Of a stretch of DNA of 64,000 nt, positions 50,641 through 60,694 are shown one piece after another; the first letter of the stretch is position 1; each line of letters opens with the position of its first letter. Below the pieces are notes generated by a model that saw nothing but the letters and a program-made list of their open reading frames with translations, did not search any database and was not told where the DNA came from. Position numbers and translations under genes: made by a program. Location: NCBI GenBank assembly GCA_029204225.1, contig CM055095.1, positions 72,948,753 through 73,012,752 of the forward strand, given 5' to 3'. The DNA comes from Diphasiastrum complanatum (taxonomy: Eukaryota; Streptophyta; Lycopodiopsida; Lycopodiales; Lycopodiaceae).

Positions 50641-52762
50641 GGCCTGTCTTTTAATTCGAAAAATCCTACGCAGAGTCTTAAAAAATACGATAATTTTTTT
50701 CAGCTTGTTTTTTACAGTGACCAGGTAATTTGTTTTGCTATGCTTGTCATGGAATGCTCTAGCCATAATATATGTTGTAATCCTTTTAAATAGTTTTTAT
50801 TAGACTGAAATTTTGAACTCAATTTTAATATTTCCTAAGTTCCTTATCAAATAATTTTTTTTTTTATATTTCAGGTGCGGGCCCTTGTTGATAAATTTTT
50901 TGATAAATGGAAAACTTTTCAAATAAAAGACCAACCTGCTCAGGGTGTCTCAAAGTAAAAAAAAAAAAAAAAGAAGTTCTGAGCACTCAAACTCTAAAGC
51001 CAATCCTCACATAAATGGGAATATTAGAGTGGAAGAACATGCAAGAAGTTAGCTCTTCAGAACTAATAATAAGTGTTCTTTCTAGAGTTGCCGATGGTCA
51101 ACTTTCTCTGGCAGAAATGAGAAAAGAATTTCAGAGGTAATAGTCATAATCTAAATATTTATTTTCTTGTTATCTTTTGTAATAAAGTGATTTTCATAAT
51201 TTGGTTGGATTTTTAACAATTATATTTTTTAAATGCAGGCACAAATTATTTATGAAAGTTCAAGAAGCCCTTGTGACAAGGTTAATTTGTCAAGATTTCG
51301 ATGAGTGCTAGAGGTTTTATCCTTTGAGCAATCGAAATGAATCCTTGAGACCATTTCTGATTTTGTTTAGAGACATGGTATAGGTGCTTATTAATTGCTT
51401 CTTTTCTATATTCTATGTCTCCTATGCTAGGCATAGCTTTTCCTTTATTTAATTTTTTTTTTTTGATAAGTTAAGTCTCCTATTCTATTTTATATTTTTT
51501 GTCTCCCATGCTAAGCATAGCTTTTTCCTTTTCAGTCTCCTGAAGACAAAAAAAACAAAGTCCTTCTAGAGCAATTTCAAGAGATGTATTCTGAAGGCAA
51601 AAGCAGAAAAAAGAGATAGGGAGAGATTGGCACGGAGTGAGACCATTGCGGAAGAGAATCCATTAGAGGCCTACCTTTCCAAAAGTGTCGATGATCAACC
51701 ATGCTTTTACTCGGTTGAGGAGGGCGATTGTAGAGAAATTTCAAAATTTTAAAAAAAAAAAAGACCTTATAAACTCTACATCGCCTATATACCATATGGA
51801 TTTCAGATGAAGGAATCATTAAATAATGATTTTCCTTTTAAATTCACTAAAATCCATAGTTTTATGCAGGGCTTTCTTGAAGTCACAACTTCTCCAATTT
51901 GGAGAGTTGTTATTTTTCAGTTTTCTTGGCAATCAGCATTAGTACATAAAGCTCTACTAACTTTCTGTAATACGGGAATAGAGAATGATGTGAGGTAAGT
52001 TTTTAAGTTTCTGAATTATTAATTCGTATTTTAATTCATATTTTTATTTAAAATTTTTTATTTTAAAGTTAAATCTTAAAACTTATTTACTTGTAATGTT
52101 CCATGTCAGAAACAAGCCCAATGTTAGAAACTCGGAAGGAGCTCGACTTTGCATTGAAATAGAATACATAACCATAGGTTATTATTCTTTGGATGACAAA
52201 CACTCGATGCTTTATTACAACACTTCCGGACTGACAAGTTTTGGAAACTTGTTCCAGTATCCAGCCATAACAAAGAAATTAAAGAATCCAATGAAGGGTT
52301 CCGTGGCTTGTCCCTACCAAAAGTCACAACAATTAATTAATCATTTAATTGATCTTTTTTCTCACCCAGCTGATTGGATTTTAGATTTATTTAGCGATAG
52401 CGGCACTACGAGCGCATGTGCTGTTCAGAAAGGCAAACATGTTGCTGTAGTAGATTTAGATACTAATTTAGTTGATTTTGTAAAAATGAGAATGAAATCT
52501 CTTTTAGTTTTGTCACATGAACTATCTGAGGTGGGAAAGAGTTTAGACAACAAGGATAATTTCCTTGTCCAAGGAACCTCAGCCTCCTACTAGCGAAAAA
52601 TTAGAAGACACATGAGAATTTGCTGATGTTTTGGTTCAAGATTACAATGTAGTAACGGTAGTCGAGAAAATTGTAGAAGATGTGCCACTTGAAAGTACAG
52701 TGGCTACTCAAGAAAAAGCAAAAAAAAAAGATGTAAATGACCTCGATGATTTTTGGGAATAA
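50599..52762 (+). pseudogene. N4/N6 DNA methyltransferase-like gene, six exons (copy 1)
   Basis: Inferred exons: 50599-50724, 50875-51136, 51239-51377, 51536-about 51800, about 51801-51994, 52110-52762, most with GT-AG borders. Exon 5 has VTTSPIW, like motif IV (S/D-P-P-Y/W) with the second Pro changed to Ile. Exon 6 has CPYQKSQQLINHLIDLFSHP, then ADWILDLFSDSGTTSACA and HVAVVDLD, the motif X-I block of class-beta amino-methyltransferases (normally F-x-G-S-G-T-T; here FSDSG). The order IV then I is that of class beta. It ends in an acidic DDLDDFWE. Stops at 51310 and 52591 and frameshifts at the poly-A tracts show it is dead. It would have methylated DNA on cytosine N4 or adenine N6. Confidence 0.65.
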
Positions 52763-53286
52763 AAAATTCTCTTTTGTTTTAAAAAATAATTGTGTTTATA
52801 TTTTTTGATGTATTGTGTTCTAACTTTCTCTTAATTGCTTTAATGTTCTTAAATTTGTTTTTTTAACAATTTAAAATCAAGAATTTGAAATATTTTAAAA
52901 TTTTAACATTGATAATCATTATCAAAAATTAAAATTGTAACAATTTGTCAAGTTTACAATACTTTAATTTTATATGTGTCTTTTTAATTTTTTTTGTAAA
53001 ACAAAATATTGTTAAAATTTTTAAGAAATGAAAAGATTTTTTAGATTTTTTTCAAGGTGATTTAAATATTTTCACAAATCATTTAATCTCGATTATTGTA
53101 AAGTAATTTCATTTGCGTTTATTCAATGTTCAAATATTTAATAAACTTACGTGGGTATAAATAAAGAATTTCAAAAATTTAAAATTTTAAAAAAAATATT
53201 AATTCAAATTTTTAACATAATTTAAAAAATATTTTTTTCAATACAAGAATTGTAATCTAGAAAACTTTTAAAATTCCAAAAAAAAG
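52763..53286. other. AT-rich spacer between the two duplicates
   Basis: Over 80% A+T by eye, poly-T and poly-A runs, no coding sequence. Copy 2 begins abruptly at about 53287. Confidence 0.6.
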
Positions 53287-54199
53287 AGTCATTGGATGAC
53301 TATTTTTCTAAACCTTGGATCTCAACCTTGAACCATATCACTTTAATGGTCTAGGACCAACATATATATGCACAACTTGGGCTTTGGGACCTAGTAGTAG
53401 GGCACACTTCCAATGGGTCCAACGAGTTTCCAACTCCCACAAGAAAGACATTCAAAGAGTCATAGGTTATGGAAGGAGTCTCTTGACTTTCCATAAGCCT
53501 ATGGAGGTTCTTTAACTCCCCTAGGCTTCCGTCTCTCTCATTGGATGGGCATGGAACTCCATGGAGGGGTCCATGGGCCATCTATATGAGGGTAGTAGGG
53601 CGCCCATTGGAGGGAGGAGAGATCTCTCTTGCTTGCTTTGCTTATGCTCTAGTATTGCTAGTGTGTAGAGTACTTTCTTGTGTGTAGTATGCTTAGGATT
53701 TGGATCTTGCTTATGGTATGGGACATAAGTAGGGTTTGGTTCTTGAGTATGCTATAGTCTGTTGTAGTATGCTTGTGATTTGTTCATGGTTAGCAAGGGG
53801 GTGCTAGATAGGTCTTGCTTGGAGCTTGGATCTAGCTATGGTTGGGTGGTGAATACTTGAGGCCAGCTTGTTATCTATCTCTGTGTTTAAGAGTAGGGAC
53901 ACATGTAGAGGAGAGATCCTTGGAGGCTTGCAGATCCTTACTTGTAGGTGGCAACATCTTAGCTTGGAGTTGGGGAGCATCTTGGAGCTTGCAGGTTATT
54001 TCGAAGACATTTGGCGGCTCTACCTTGGATTTGGAGGACTTCCTCACCTCTACTTGTAAAATTGAGTGTGATAAATGCTAAGGCTTTCTGATCTTTGATC
54101 TTCCATGCCTTTGCTTGATCACCATCTTCTGGTTTCAGGTCAGAACCTTCTACTACATCCCAAAGATCTCTATCTATCAACGTCATCTGGAGTTTTAAC

Positions 54200-54775
54200 T
54201 TCCAGATGCAGAAGTTAGAACCATTGAACTTGTCAATGATTCTAGCCTCGTTGGATAATGAAGATGATGAGTTACCAATATGAGACAGGGCAAGGCACTA
54301 TATTGATCTATCTCGAAAGCACAAGGTATTCATGGTCAACGACTGCATGTTTTTGAGAGTCCCTAGTCACTCTCGGGGCTTGAAAACTATTAAGTTGGCG
54401 TCTAGGTATTGCGGTACTTTTAAGGTTATCGAAGTGATAAACAAGGTTGCATACAAATAGACCTTCCAACTAACATTAGAATTCATCATATTTTTCATGT
54501 TAGTAAGTTGAAACCCTCGTTGGGGGTTGGGGAGATCCTTATCCCTGTGGAAGATCTAGTGGAACTTCTTCGCGATAAGTCCGTGAGTGCACCACCTGAA
54601 CCCGAGGGGATTGTTAATAATCGATAGAGGACTCTATGGAGTAGATTGCTTTGATAATTTTTAGTCAGGTGGAGAGGGAAATCAGAAGAGGAGGATACCT
54701 GAGAAAAGGAGGCTGATTTCCAGAAAACACGATGACATTTGTTTTGGGACTTTGACCTCAAAAAGAGTAATATTT
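54200..54775 (+). pseudogene. Ty3/gypsy integrase C-terminus (copy 2)
   Basis: Same words as copy 1 at 49420-49970 (VFMVNDCMFLRVPSHS, RYCGTFKVIEVINKVAYK then stop, chromodomain-like end), with its own stops and a 12-bp deletion near 54390. Confidence 0.72.
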
Positions 54776-55024
54776 TTTGGTGTCTTTTTAATGGTCCTAT
54801 TTTTAGGCCAAAATCATGGATTTTTTTAATAAATCTCTAAATTTTGTTTTTGAAAAAAGCCAAAAAATACATATTCTAAATAACGAACTACAAGTTTTTT
54901 GTAGCAAACTTTATAAAACCATCATAATTACAAATAAAATAATAATTCCAGAGAACAAATGATTTTTGAAACTCGAAATCCCATTGAAATACAAAATAAT
55001 TTAAATTATATTTACACATTTTTT

Positions 55025-55540
55025 TTAAAGTACATTTTCTAAGAAATCTTCACTGATGCCTCTCAATTCAGAACTTGATATATTCTCAACACTCTTGTTT
55101 TCAGCTGATGAAGTGGAAGACCTGTCTTCTTCATCAGAGTCGACTAACATGTCTTCCTCAGAATCCGCATCTAATGTTGACAAAAGAGCTTGTAAATCAG
55201 CCTTTCTCTGTTGATGACGAGTGGAGAATGATGGATTTTCAAGTAATCCAAGTCGTTCTTTCAATATAGATATTGTTGACTTTCGTAGATGATTGGTCAT
55301 TGTTAATTTAAAATTAAATGCCAAGACATCTACATCCTGTACATTCAAATCGTCGACTCTTGGTTGATTTTTTGACAATCTCTTTCCCTTGCCCTTTGGA
55401 TCTACTTGCAACATTTTGAGTTCGTACCTTCCTAAAAAAACATTCGTTGAAGTGGTGTGCAACCAATGGACACGTAGTACTTTTGTTTGATTGCTATTTT
55501 GAATAAAACTAAGTACTGAATCAACTTGTGCTAAAAGCAC
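55025..55540 (-). CDS. Unknown acidic protein, 171+ residues (copy 2, intact)
   Basis: An open frame. The apparent first residue is not ATG, and an acceptor-like AAAAGACAG precedes it in copy 1, so an upstream exon is likely. Residues 1-60: VLSFIQNSNQTKVLRVHWL and VFLGRYELKMLQVD, a beta-rich look such as BAH or Tudor-like reader domains have; this is not a firm match. Then basic KGKGKR, a helical middle (NHLRKSTISILKERLGLL), and a Ser/Asp/Glu-rich tail (DADSEEDMLVDSDEEDRSS). It lies head to head with the methyltransferase-like gene in both copies, overlapping its first exon by some bases in copy 1. Confidence 0.5.
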   Translation of the reverse strand: MLLAQVDSVLSFIQNSNQTKVLRVHWLHTTSTNVFLGRYELKMLQVDPKGKGKRLSKNQPRVDDLNVQDVDVLAFNFKLTMTNHLRKSTISILKERLGLLENPSFSTRHQQRKADLQALLSTLDADSEEDMLVDSDEEDRSSTSSAENKSVENISSSELRGISEDFLENVL

Positions 55541-55569
55541 TATGTGCTCAAGAGACAGGCCTACCTTTT

Positions 55570-56914
55570 GATTCGAAAAATCCTATGCAGAGTCTTAAAA
55601 AATACGATAATTTTTTTCAGCTTGCGTAGTGGCCAGATAATTTGTTTTGTTATGCTCGTCATGGAATGCTCTGGCCATAATATATGTTATAATCTTTTTC
55701 AATTATTTTTATTGGACTAAAATTTTGAACTCAATTTTAATTTTCCCTAAGTTCCTTATCAAATAAATTTTTTTTTTATTTCAGGTGTGGGCCCTTGTTG
55801 ATAAAATTTTTGAGAAATGAGAAACTTTTCAAATAAAAGGCCAACCTGCTCAAGGTGTCTCAAAGTCAAAAAAAAAATTGTGAGCACTCAAACTCTAAAG
55901 CCAATCTCCACATAAATGAGAATATCAGAGTGGAAGAACATGCAAGAAATTAGCTCTTCAGAGCTAATAATAAGTGTTCTTTCTAGAGTTGTCGATGGTC
56001 AACTTTCTCTAACAGAAATGAGAAAAGAATTTTAGAGGTAATAGTGATAATGTAAATATTTATATTTTTGTTACCTTGTGTAATGAAGTGATTTTCATAA
56101 TTTGGTTGAATTTTTAACAATTATATTTTTTAAATCCAAGCACAAATTATTTATGAAAGTTCAAGAAGCCCTTGGGATAGGGTTAATTTGTCAAGATTTC
56201 GATGAGTGCTAGAGGCTTTGTCCTTTGAACAACCGAAATGAATCTTTGAGTCCATTTCTGATTTTGTTTAGAAACATGGTATTTAGTTCACCCATGCTTA
56301 GCATAGGTGCTTATTAATTGTTTCTTTTCTATATTCTATGTCTCCTATGCTAAGCATAGCTTTTTCTTTATTTAATTTTTTTTTTGATAAGTCAAGTCTC
56401 CTATTCTATTTTATATTTTTCGTCTCCCATGCTAAGCATAGCTTTTTCCATTTCAGTCTCCGAAGACAAGAAAAACAAAGTCCTTCTAGAGCAATTCAAG
56501 AGACGTATTCTGAAGGGAAAAGCAGAAAAAAAGGACAGGGAGATATTGGCACGGAGTGAGACCATTGCGGAGGAGGATCCATTAGAGACCTACCTTCCCA
56601 AAAGTGTCGATGATCAACCATGCTTTTATTCGGTTGTGGAGGACGATTGTAGAGAAATTTCAAAATTTAAAAAAAAAAAAGATCTTATACACTCTGCATC
56701 GCCTATATACCATATGGATTTCAGATGAAATAAACGTTAAATGATAATTTTCCTTTCAAATTCACTAAAATCCATAGTTTTATGCAGGGCTTTCTTGAAG
56801 TCACAACTTCTCCAATTTGGAGAGCTGTTATTTTTCATTCTTCTTGGCAATCAGCATCAGTACAGAAAGCTCTACTAACTTTTTGTAATACGGGAATAGA
56901 GAATGTTGTGAGGT
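55570..56914 (+). pseudogene. Methyltransferase-like gene, first five exons (copy 2)
   Basis: Parallel to copy 1, with KALCAQETGLPFDSKNP in the first exon, which has since gained TAG at the splice region. Exon 4 is better kept here: 88 codons open from EDKKNKVLLEQFKRRILKG to YHMDF. Exon 5 again has TTSPIW. The catalytic FSDSG exon is missing because copia sequence begins at about 56935. The TAG after DFDEC is shared with copy 1, so that damage predates the duplication. Confidence 0.6.
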
Positions 56915-56934
56915 AAGTTTTTAAGTTTACTCTT

Positions 56935-57416
56935 GATGATAAGACCAAGGAGGATCCATTTTCAAGAAGAGGTATTTTTGTTGGATATAGTGAGGTGAGT
57001 AAAGCCTACAAGGTTTACATTCCTTCTACTAACAAAGTGATTGTTGGTAGAGATGTCATTTTTTATGAGGGAAAAATTCCAAAGGTGTCTTAAAGCATGA
57101 TTGATGGTAAAGTAGATGGTTCTAACATTATTGATGTTGATGAGAAGGATCCTTCCTTGGATGGTGGTGATGATGGACCTTCATCAAGTCACAAGCCAAG
57201 GAGAACATCAAGAGAAAGACAAGTACCTTCAAGGCTCACATATGATCAAAAGGGTAAGCAAGTAGTTTCTGGAAATTATGTTGCTTTCCTAACCTCTTTG
57301 GATGAGCCTACAAGTGTAGATCAAGCAAGGAAAGAAGAGGAGTGGATCCAACCAATGGATCTTGAGTATCGATCTCTTATGAAGAATGGAACATCTTTTG
57401 GAGGATCTTCTTGTGT
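56935..57416 (+). pseudogene. Copia integrase end and linker to RT
   Basis: Starts mid-domain: LDDKTKEDPFSRRGIFVGYS, KAYKVYIPSTNKVIVGRDVI, then TAA, then from 57097 an acidic linker, RRTSRERQVPSRLTY and the RT lead WIQPMDLEYRSLMKNGT. At this point RT should continue (normally W-x-L-V...G-C-K-W); instead unrelated sequence follows at about 57417 in the same frame. Confidence 0.8.
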
Positions 57417-58477
57417 ACATGGAGCTATGCAAGTGGATGGATGTTATCTTGCTGTAAAATCAAGTAATGGATCTGGAAAAAAAAATTTGTTCAATGACTT
57501 TGATAATCAAGTTCAAGATCAAGAAATTGATCTCAAAGCACTTCAACTAGTCAAAAGGGAAGTTGGCAATTTGGAGCTAGTCAAGAGCATCAAAGGAGAG
57601 GTAATTGGAAAAAGTGTTATGGATCTGTTTTTACAACATATTGAAGACTTAAGTAAGGTCAAAGGAGCAGCAAGGAAGTGTTGTTCAAGTTTACTTTACT
57701 TGTTCTATCTCATGTTTGAGCAATTTCATGTGGATGTGTGCAAATTGTCAAGATATGGTAAAACTAGCTACATTGGTGAGCATTGTTTTGATGTTGGATT
57801 TGTACTAGCATTCTTGGCTGATTTTGCTGATGGAAATGAAGCTATTGGAGGTTCATTATGTCACTCATCCATGGCTAAGTTCTCAAGTGTTGAGCTACTT
57901 GGTGCCAATACTTGGAGATTGTCAAATTTTTGGTGAATTCATGGTCATTTTCTTGTGTCAAGTAGATCTTGAAGATGGACTAGTGCAAACTACTTGGTTT
58001 ATGGAGTCATGTGGTGCTGGATTTGCATCATCTATGTACTCACCTACTCATGGATTTCCAAGGTTTGATGGTTTCTTGTGGCAAGATGAAGATGGAGGCT
58101 CATTCATGGAGTATCATGGTGGATACAAGGCAACAAAGGACAAAGGAGGAGAGGACATGCAAGCAAAAGTTTATCACTCACATTTATTGTTTGTTTGCTG
58201 TATTTTTCCAGAGAGTTTAGAGTTGGAAGCATGGTGGAATCATTTCATTTACATTCTATTTGATTCTTCATGTTCTAGTCACATTTTTACATGTAAAATT
58301 GATGTAAGAAATAGTGAAGCATACCAAGTGGACACTATTCTCTATATCAATTATGGTTGTTTCTATTTTGAGCATTACATGATCATTGAAAGGAGATCTA
58401 TTCTTAGTAAGAAGATCATTCTTATGATGGATCAAAGTTCCATTGGCAAAAACTATGCTAGGAGCATTGGAAGCTAG
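57417..58477 (+). CDS. Unknown module replacing copia RT
   Basis: About 1.06 kb, read in two overlapping frames (57097-57936 and 57824-58477). First frame: LVKSIKGEVIGKSVMDLFLQ, GAARKC, LFYLMFEQFHVDVC. Second frame: VDLEDGLVQTTWFMESCGAG, SMYSPTHGFPRFDGF, CKIDVRNSEA, DTILYINY, ERRSIL. The same words occur in order in the 29.3-32.4 kb element (for example SHMESCGAKLASCLYSSTHG, LVKSIKEETNGQ, CKIDVRNSEA). No RT motif is present. Directly after it copia RNase H starts. So a defined foreign or strongly diverged module sits exactly in the RT slot. Not recognised as any family. Confidence 0.65.
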
Positions 58478-59028
58478 GAAAGCGAGTTTTGAGGTACATC
58501 ATTGGAACTCGAGATTTTGGCATATTGTATGAGGGATCATCACCTAATCTTTTTGGATTTTCAGATTCGGACTATGCTGGAGATATAATGGATAGGAAAT
58601 CCATTAGTTCTTAGGTGATGGAGCTATATCATGGATGTCAAAGAAACAAGCCACTATCTCATTGTCATCTAGTGAGACCGAGTACAAAGCTCCTACACAT
58701 TGCACAAAGGAGATGGTATGGATCAAAAGGATGATCAAGGATCTTCACTTGCTGGATTTTTCAGAGAGCCCAATCATCTTTTGTGACAATCAATCAGCCC
58801 AAAGAATGGCATCCAATCCTATCTTTCATGCTAGGAGCAAGCATATTGAGATACAATATCACTTTGTGAGGGAGCAAGTCATTGCAAAGGAGGTGGAGCT
58901 TCAACATGTGTCTTCAAGGGAATGTGTAGCTGATATCTTCACCAAAGGATTGGGAAAAGACTTGTTCATGAAGCATAGGACTTCACTTGGAGTATTATCA
59001 AAGTCTATGCTAAAACTAGTTGAAGAGG
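58478..59028 (+). pseudogene. Copia RNase H
   Basis: GKRVLRYIIGTRDFGILYEG, then the SDSDYAGDIMDRKS site, a frame change near 58630, MSKKQATISLSSSETEYKA, FCDNQSAQRMASNPIFHARS, KHIEIQYHFVREQV and ADIFTKGLGKDLF, ending at the stop at 59034-59036. This is the nearly intact end of a copia polyprotein, although the RT before it is missing. Confidence 0.9.
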
Positions 59029-59031
59029 GAG

Positions 59032-59679
59032 TGTGAAAGATTCAACTAGTTTCATCACATTTTGCAATATTTCCATACTTGGCATATTGAGGCCAAAACT
59101 TGTTTTAGACTTAGAGGTTGACTTTTCAAAGTTTATTAGTCTAAATTTCATTTAAATAAACATTTTTTGAAAGTGTGGGGAAGAATGCGAGTTTGAGTAG
59201 ATTCAATTTGAATAAGTTGGGTACATTGAATCTAGACCCAAAATTGGTAGGGTTAGCATTTTGGTGGGAAAGCCAAGTGGCCAAATAGGGTTTGGACCTG
59301 TTATAAAAGGATGTAACTCATGGAGAGAGTCATCTTCTCTCTTCTCTATCTCATTTCATGCTTATACATGGTTCTCTTGGGTTCTACTATCCATTGGTGC
59401 ACTATCTTGGTGATTGCTTGCAATTCTATGTGTAGAATGATCTATATTTGCTATTTTTGGATCCACACGTGTGAAATACAGTAGCTTGCTGATTTTGTAC
59501 GGACAGCAACAGTACATAATCATTTCATTCAAGTTTGATCAAGTTCTATTATTGTTTGCATCTCAAATTGTGTATAGATGCTGATTTTCTTCTACATTGG
59601 TGAAATTGGTAGTGTATTTCTCATTCTAACCAAAGATCATTCAAGTAGATTGGATCTTAAGGATCTGAAATCTTTCACA
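59032..59679 (+). repeat. Copia 3' LTR, 648 bp
   Basis: Starts TGTGAAAGATTC after the purine tract GAAGAGGGAG, and ends ATCTTTCACA. The termini are inverted copies of each other, as in the 28.7-kb element. Contains CACACGTGTGAAA at about 59464 and a TATA-like TTATAAAAG at 59300-59308. No partner LTR lies in the window. Confidence 0.85.
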
Positions 59680-60694
59680 TGAGCCACATGGACTCAACCA
59701 TATTTCTTGAGTTTCTTTTTGGAATCACAATTTGAGAAGGTCTCTCCTCCTCAATCCTTGGCACACTTGAACCTTGAGAAGGATTCTCCCCTTCAATCCT
59801 TGGCACATTTGAACCTTGAGATGACTCCTTAAGATCCTCTTCATGGTGCTCCTTTTTTATGGAAATCCGAGACCTCCATGTCTCATAATGATCACAACAA
59901 GTATGACCATTCAATATGCACTTCCTATGATTATCAAGATTACTTATGCTAGAAACATAAGTCCAAAAATCACCACAACTTGGCATGATTTTTTCAATAT
60001 TGAAATCAAAAGGTATATCCATCTCAATAAGGCTAACTACTTGCTTATGGATATAAGTGTCCACTTTGGATGCTTCACTTATTCTCATAAGAAGTTTACA
60101 ACTTGTCTTTAAGATTGAAAACTTACAATTTTCATCTTTATGAATGAACACATCATTCATGATCTTATTGAAACCAAAAGATCCCACATTATGAAGATAT
60201 TTCCATTTCCTTGACTTCATAAATAATGTAAGCTTACAAGGAAAACATATTTTGCTATCTTTTAAGGCATCACACTCAACTAGTATTGCCTTAATCCACC
60301 TTTGAGATACAAAAATCTCTTCCAAGCAAAATGGTTCTTCGTAAGTTGACATGAGAGCATAAATGAAACTATTTTCATTTTGTGATTGCTCCTTATTATT
60401 GATTGATTTCTCTTGGATAATAACAATAAGTTTGAACTTGTCCAAAGTTCCAAGCAAAATACTTTCCAAGGACATAAAATAAATCCAAGTTACTTTCATA
60501 AAAGTGACATCTATCTTTGCATCTTGAACCAAACAATGCACTTCCAAATGAAAAATTTCAAAATATTTGACACGTGTTGTGATGGACTCTTGAAGACAAA
60601 TCTTGCAAGTCCTTGTGAGACTCCAAGCCTCATTCACCTTTCCACAAAGGAAACACCTTTCCTTGGACTTGTCCTTCTTGTATTTGCATTTCAA
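59675..60694 (-). CDS. Unknown 339-codon ORF of an LTR derivative
   Basis: A fully open frame, not a known retroelement protein. Starts with basic KYKKDKSKERCFLCGK and a second CKIC pair (C-x2-C ... C-x2-C, about residues 14-33), which could bind zinc. The middle is hydrophobic and charged; the C-terminus repeats a unit SQGSNVPRIEGENP / SQGSSVPRIEEERP. The SEASKVDTYIHKQ segment distantly recalls SEASYMDTIIYIN in the other modules. It lies in a minus-strand LTR unit with a primer site at 62131-62142. No gag or pol is seen. Confidence 0.5.
   Translation of the reverse strand: MKCKYKKDKSKERCFLCGKVNEAWSLTRTCKICLQESITTRVKYFEIFHLEVHCLVQDAKIDVTFMKVTWIYFMSLESILLGTLDKFKLIVIIQEKSINNKEQSQNENSFIYALMSTYEEPFCLEEIFVSQRWIKAILVECDALKDSKICFPCKLTLFMKSRKWKYLHNVGSFGFNKIMNDVFIHKDENCKFSILKTSCKLLMRISEASKVDTYIHKQVVSLIEMDIPFDFNIEKIMPSCGDFWTYVSSISNLDNHRKCILNGHTCCDHYETWRSRISIKKEHHEEDLKESSQGSNVPRIEGENPSQGSSVPRIEEERPSQIVIPKRNSRNMVESMWLM

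Larger units (their letters stand above)
48499..51994 (+). repeat. Large direct duplication, copy 1
   Basis: Matches 53287-56914 through an LTR part, gypsy integrase tail, minus-strand unknown gene and methyltransferase-like exons. Copy 2 has about 130 extra bases at 54775-54905. Identity is high (roughly 90% or more by eye). The unit is about 3.5 kb. Confidence 0.9.
53287..56914 (+). repeat. Large direct duplication, copy 2
   Basis: Begins within the LTR part (at the point matching about 48510) and ends at 56914 in the intron after methyltransferase exon 5 (GAGGTAAGTTTTTAAGTTT), where copia sequence takes over. The final methyltransferase exon is therefore absent from this copy. Confidence 0.9.
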
